A stretch of 64,000 bases of DNA from an uncultured Alloprevotella sp. (GTDB lineage: Bacteria; Bacteroidota; Bacteroidia; Bacteroidales; Bacteroidaceae), in assembly GCA_944322095.1 (NCBI GenBank), contig CALUNU010000003.1, forward strand, positions 62,001 through 126,000, given 5' to 3'. The translations under genes were made by a program, and so were the position numbers. Below the pieces are notes generated by a model. That model searched no databases. It was given only the letters and a program-made list of their open reading frames with translations, and was not told the origin of the DNA. This document shows, one piece after another, positions 62,901 to 64,000 of the stretch. How positions within the stretch are numbered: the first letter of the stretch is position 1; each line of letters opens with the position of its first letter.

Positions 62901-63066
62901 TGCCCGGCGCTTCGGTCATGACGACGACGGTGGGTGCGTTCAGGTCGGGGAAAACGTCGACCTCCATGCGCAGCGTGACGATGATGCCGGCCACGACGAT
63001 GATGAGGGCAGCCCCGAGCACGGTCAGGCGGTTATGAAGTGCGAAGTGGATAATTTTGTTCAACAT
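59935..63066 (-). CDS. CusA/CzcA-family heavy-metal efflux RND pump
   Basis: 1043 residues, full length for the HME-RND class. N-terminal helix LTVLGAALIIVVAGIIVTLRMEVDVFPDLNAPTVVV (FPDLNAP is typical of this class), porter domains, TM4-like GGLAIAVGSLVDDAIVDVENV with the charged residues needed for proton relay, and a C-terminal bundle with SLFGIATRNGMLLVDRYNSL and DRLNPILMTALCSAMALVPLAIAGDLPGNEIQSPMA. The GDLPGNEIQSPMA ending is another mark of CzcA/CusA-type pumps. Which metal is exported (Cu/Ag, Co/Zn/Cd, Ni) cannot be told. The adaptor gene stops 18 bp upstream. Confidence 0.95.
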   Translation of the reverse strand: MLNKIIHFALHNRLTVLGAALIIVVAGIIVTLRMEVDVFPDLNAPTVVVMTEAPGMAAEEVERLVTFPVETALNGATDVRRVRSSSTTGFSVVWVEFDWGTDVYRDRQIVSEKLATVEEQLPAGVGQPVLGPQSSILGEVMIIGLTADTTSQEELRTLADWTVRTRLLATGGVSQVAVLGGDVKEYQIRLHPDRMRQYGVSLGEVQAAVTDMNRNAAGGVLYEYGNEYVIRGEMTTNRADELGRAFVKRDSLGNSILLEHVATVTTGAKAPRLGTASYNGKPAVLVTVTKQPAVGTIQLTHKLEEALADLKTQLPGDVKISTDIFRQNNFIESAIGNVEKSLYEGGLFVVIVLVVFLMNGRTTVISLLTIPVSVLVALLALRLMGQTVNTMSLGGLAIAVGSLVDDAIVDVENVYKRLRANAALPESQRRKVMDVVYDASREVRMPILNSTLIIVASFLPLFFLSGMEGRMLAPLGLTFIVALFASTLVALTLTPALCSILLRNTGKHRADSHREPWVVRKLKAGYSHALEAALRHRRLWLTGTGIAFIAALLLLLTFGRSFLPPFNEGSLTINVSTLPGISLEESDSLGRRAERLLLSVPEIQAVGRKTGRAELDEHALGVNTSEMECPYELKDRSKEEMVAEVREKLGQLPGVNVEIGSPISHRIDAMLSGTQANIAIKVFGTDLNRLYALGNQIKHAVGNIEGVADLNVEQQVERPQLQIKPRRELLAQYGISLPEFSTAVSTLLGGEAVSQVYEGNRTFDLTLKVDEDARHDMQSIGDIPIGSGEQAVPLRNVAEIRSAAGPNTINRENVQRKIVVSANVTGSDLRGVVHEMQERIAREVKLPEGYHVEYGGQFESEQSASRVIGWASVLSVTLIFLLLFREFRRFSQSVAVLLNLPLALIGGVFAIALSGGTLSLPAIIGFISLFGIATRNGMLLVDRYNSLRREGLSTAEAIRHGSLDRLNPILMTALCSAMALVPLAIAGDLPGNEIQSPMAKVILGGLLSSTLLNAFIIPIIYSYIEKDEKEEMGGGLPAGRMQP

Positions 63067-63084
63067 ATAGCCTCCTTCTCTTCG

Positions 63085-64000
63085 TTAGTGCTCGTGGTTG
63101 TGTCCTTCGGGGACGACGCCCGAGAAGGCAGCCAGGCGTACGCGCGGCGCGCCGGCCGTTACGAGGCGTTCGCCGCCTTTCAGTCCCGACGTCACGAGGA
63201 CGCGCCGTCCGTCGTCGGCTCCCAGTTTCACTTCGTGTTTATGATAAACGTCGGGCCCCTCTTGCAGGTACACATAATAAAGGCCCTGTTCCTCCGTGAC
63301 AGCGGTCAGCGGGATGCTGATGGCTTCCGGTTGCTCGTCGGCCAGGAGCCACACTTCCACGCAGGCACCTGCCGGGATGTTTCCCCGGTTGTCAAATTCG
63401 AAAGTCAGCGGGATATACGGTGCTCCTGCCGTCACGCGGCCGCGCGATACCGTCCGGCCGTTCAGCTCGTCCAGGCTGAACACCTGTTCGTCGTAGCTCG
63501 TTTGGAAGCGTGCGCTGCTGATGGCGTCTATCCGGCTGAAAAGTCGTTCCGGCACGTCGACGCGCAGTTGCAGCCGGCGGGTCGACGTCAGCCGCACGAG
63601 GGGCTGGCCCACGTTGACGTAGTCGCCCGGCTGCACGAGCAGTTGCTTCACGTATCCCCCGGCCGGAGCCTTCACGGCAATGCCGGCTGCGCTGTTGCTG
63701 CCGGCCTGCGCTTCGTAGGCGATGCGTGCGTTGTCGTATGCAGCGCGGGCCTGTTCATATTCTCCTTGGGTGATGATGCGGTCTTTCACGAGTTTGGCTG
63801 CGCGTTCATAGGCCTGGCGCGCCGTTTCGCAGTTCACGCGCAGTTTGGCCACGGGGTCGCCGTCGGGCAGGTGCTTGGCCGAGATGTAAGCCACGGTGGT
63901 CCCGCTCCCCACCTGCGCCCCTTCGGCGCTTACGGCCGGCGTAAGGCGCACGATGCCCGCTGCCGTTGCGGCCACGGTCGTTTCGGCCCCGACGGGTGCC
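63085..64000 (-). CDS. RND periplasmic adaptor of the metal-efflux operon (CusB/CzcB-like, N-terminal part missing)
   Basis: About 305 residues are visible; the frame stays open to the window end, so the start lies beyond it. A lipoyl half (VAATAAGIVRLTPAVSAEGAQVGSGTTVAYI), a short helical hairpin (CETARQAYERAAKLVKDR, GEYEQARAAYDNARIAYEAQ), the second lipoyl half (GIAVKAPAGGYVKQLLVQPGDYVNVGQPL) and a beta-barrel (LRVDVPERLFSRI) follow in the order of CusB-type adaptors. The C terminus is histidine-rich (EGHNHEH), suiting metal binding. First gene of the visible operon, 18 bp before the pump. Confidence 0.92.
   Translation of the reverse strand, partial: APVGAETTVAATAAGIVRLTPAVSAEGAQVGSGTTVAYISAKHLPDGDPVAKLRVNCETARQAYERAAKLVKDRIITQGEYEQARAAYDNARIAYEAQAGSNSAAGIAVKAPAGGYVKQLLVQPGDYVNVGQPLVRLTSTRRLQLRVDVPERLFSRIDAISSARFQTSYDEQVFSLDELNGRTVSRGRVTAGAPYIPLTFEFDNRGNIPAGACVEVWLLADEQPEAISIPLTAVTEEQGLYYVYLQEGPDVYHKHEVKLGADDGRRVLVTSGLKGGERLVTAGAPRVRLAAFSGVVPEGHNHEH

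Overview
The window reads as a chromosome segment of a member of the Bacteroidota, most likely order Bacteroidales. The signs are the Bacteroidota promoter core (TTTG/TTG, 19-21 bp, TAnnTTTG) in front of many genes, two SusC/SusD pairs, a fused lpxC-fabZ gene, DUF4301, DUF3127 and DUF4468 proteins, and the family-typical ECF sigma factor. Most of the window is GC-rich by eye; the block from about 22.7 to 46 kb is visibly richer in AT. I cannot name the genus from the sequence alone. No tRNA, rRNA, CRISPR array, insertion sequence or prophage gene was seen.

Layout. 1-1.9 kb: end of an AcrB-type RND pump and its TolC partner. 2-6.4 kb: DUF4301 protein, a split chromate-transporter pair, and a type II NADH dehydrogenase. 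6.5-11.6 kb: a TetR regulator followed, after a terminator, by three overlapping genes (ABC half-transporter, SAM methyltransferase, ABC half-transporter). 11.8-14.5 kb (minus): rpe and comEC. 14.8-16.6 kb: an S9 prolyl-oligopeptidase-type peptidase. 17.1-19.6 kb (minus): purT, a 55-codon small gene and an ECF sigma factor. 19.6-20.3 kb has no recognisable gene. 20.4-22.5 kb: a YhcC-type radical SAM protein and a chorismatase-like RidA-fold protein.

22.75-40.8 kb is the most distinctive part: one seven-gene operon, FAS1 lipoprotein - SusC - SusD - FAS1 lipoprotein - FAS1 lipoprotein - SusC - SusD, with gaps of 11-27 bp and a strong terminator at the end. It encodes no enzyme, regulator or glycosidase, so it is not a classical polysaccharide utilisation locus. 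The three lipoproteins carry adhesion-type fasciclin domains and may be surface-exposed partners of the two transporters.

41.3-50.5 kb is envelope housekeeping: lpxD, lpxC-fabZ and lpxA (lipid A), a pRiA4b ORF-3-like protein, miaA (tRNA modification), penicillin-binding protein 1A, an SSB-tailed DUF3127 protein, mtgA, and cdd on the opposite strand. At 50.8-51.1 kb lies a small self-contained unit (promoter, leader hairpin, 44-codon ORF, terminator). 51.4-57.8 kb is a MacAB-TolC-type export operon whose last two genes are a LytS-type kinase and a LytTR response regulator. 58.1 kb holds a DUF4468 protein. 58.8-64 kb (minus) is a CusB/CusA/TolC-type heavy-metal RND operon, cut by the window end.

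Most transcription units end in clear hairpin-plus-T terminators, several of them bidirectional, which makes operon boundaries fairly reliable.
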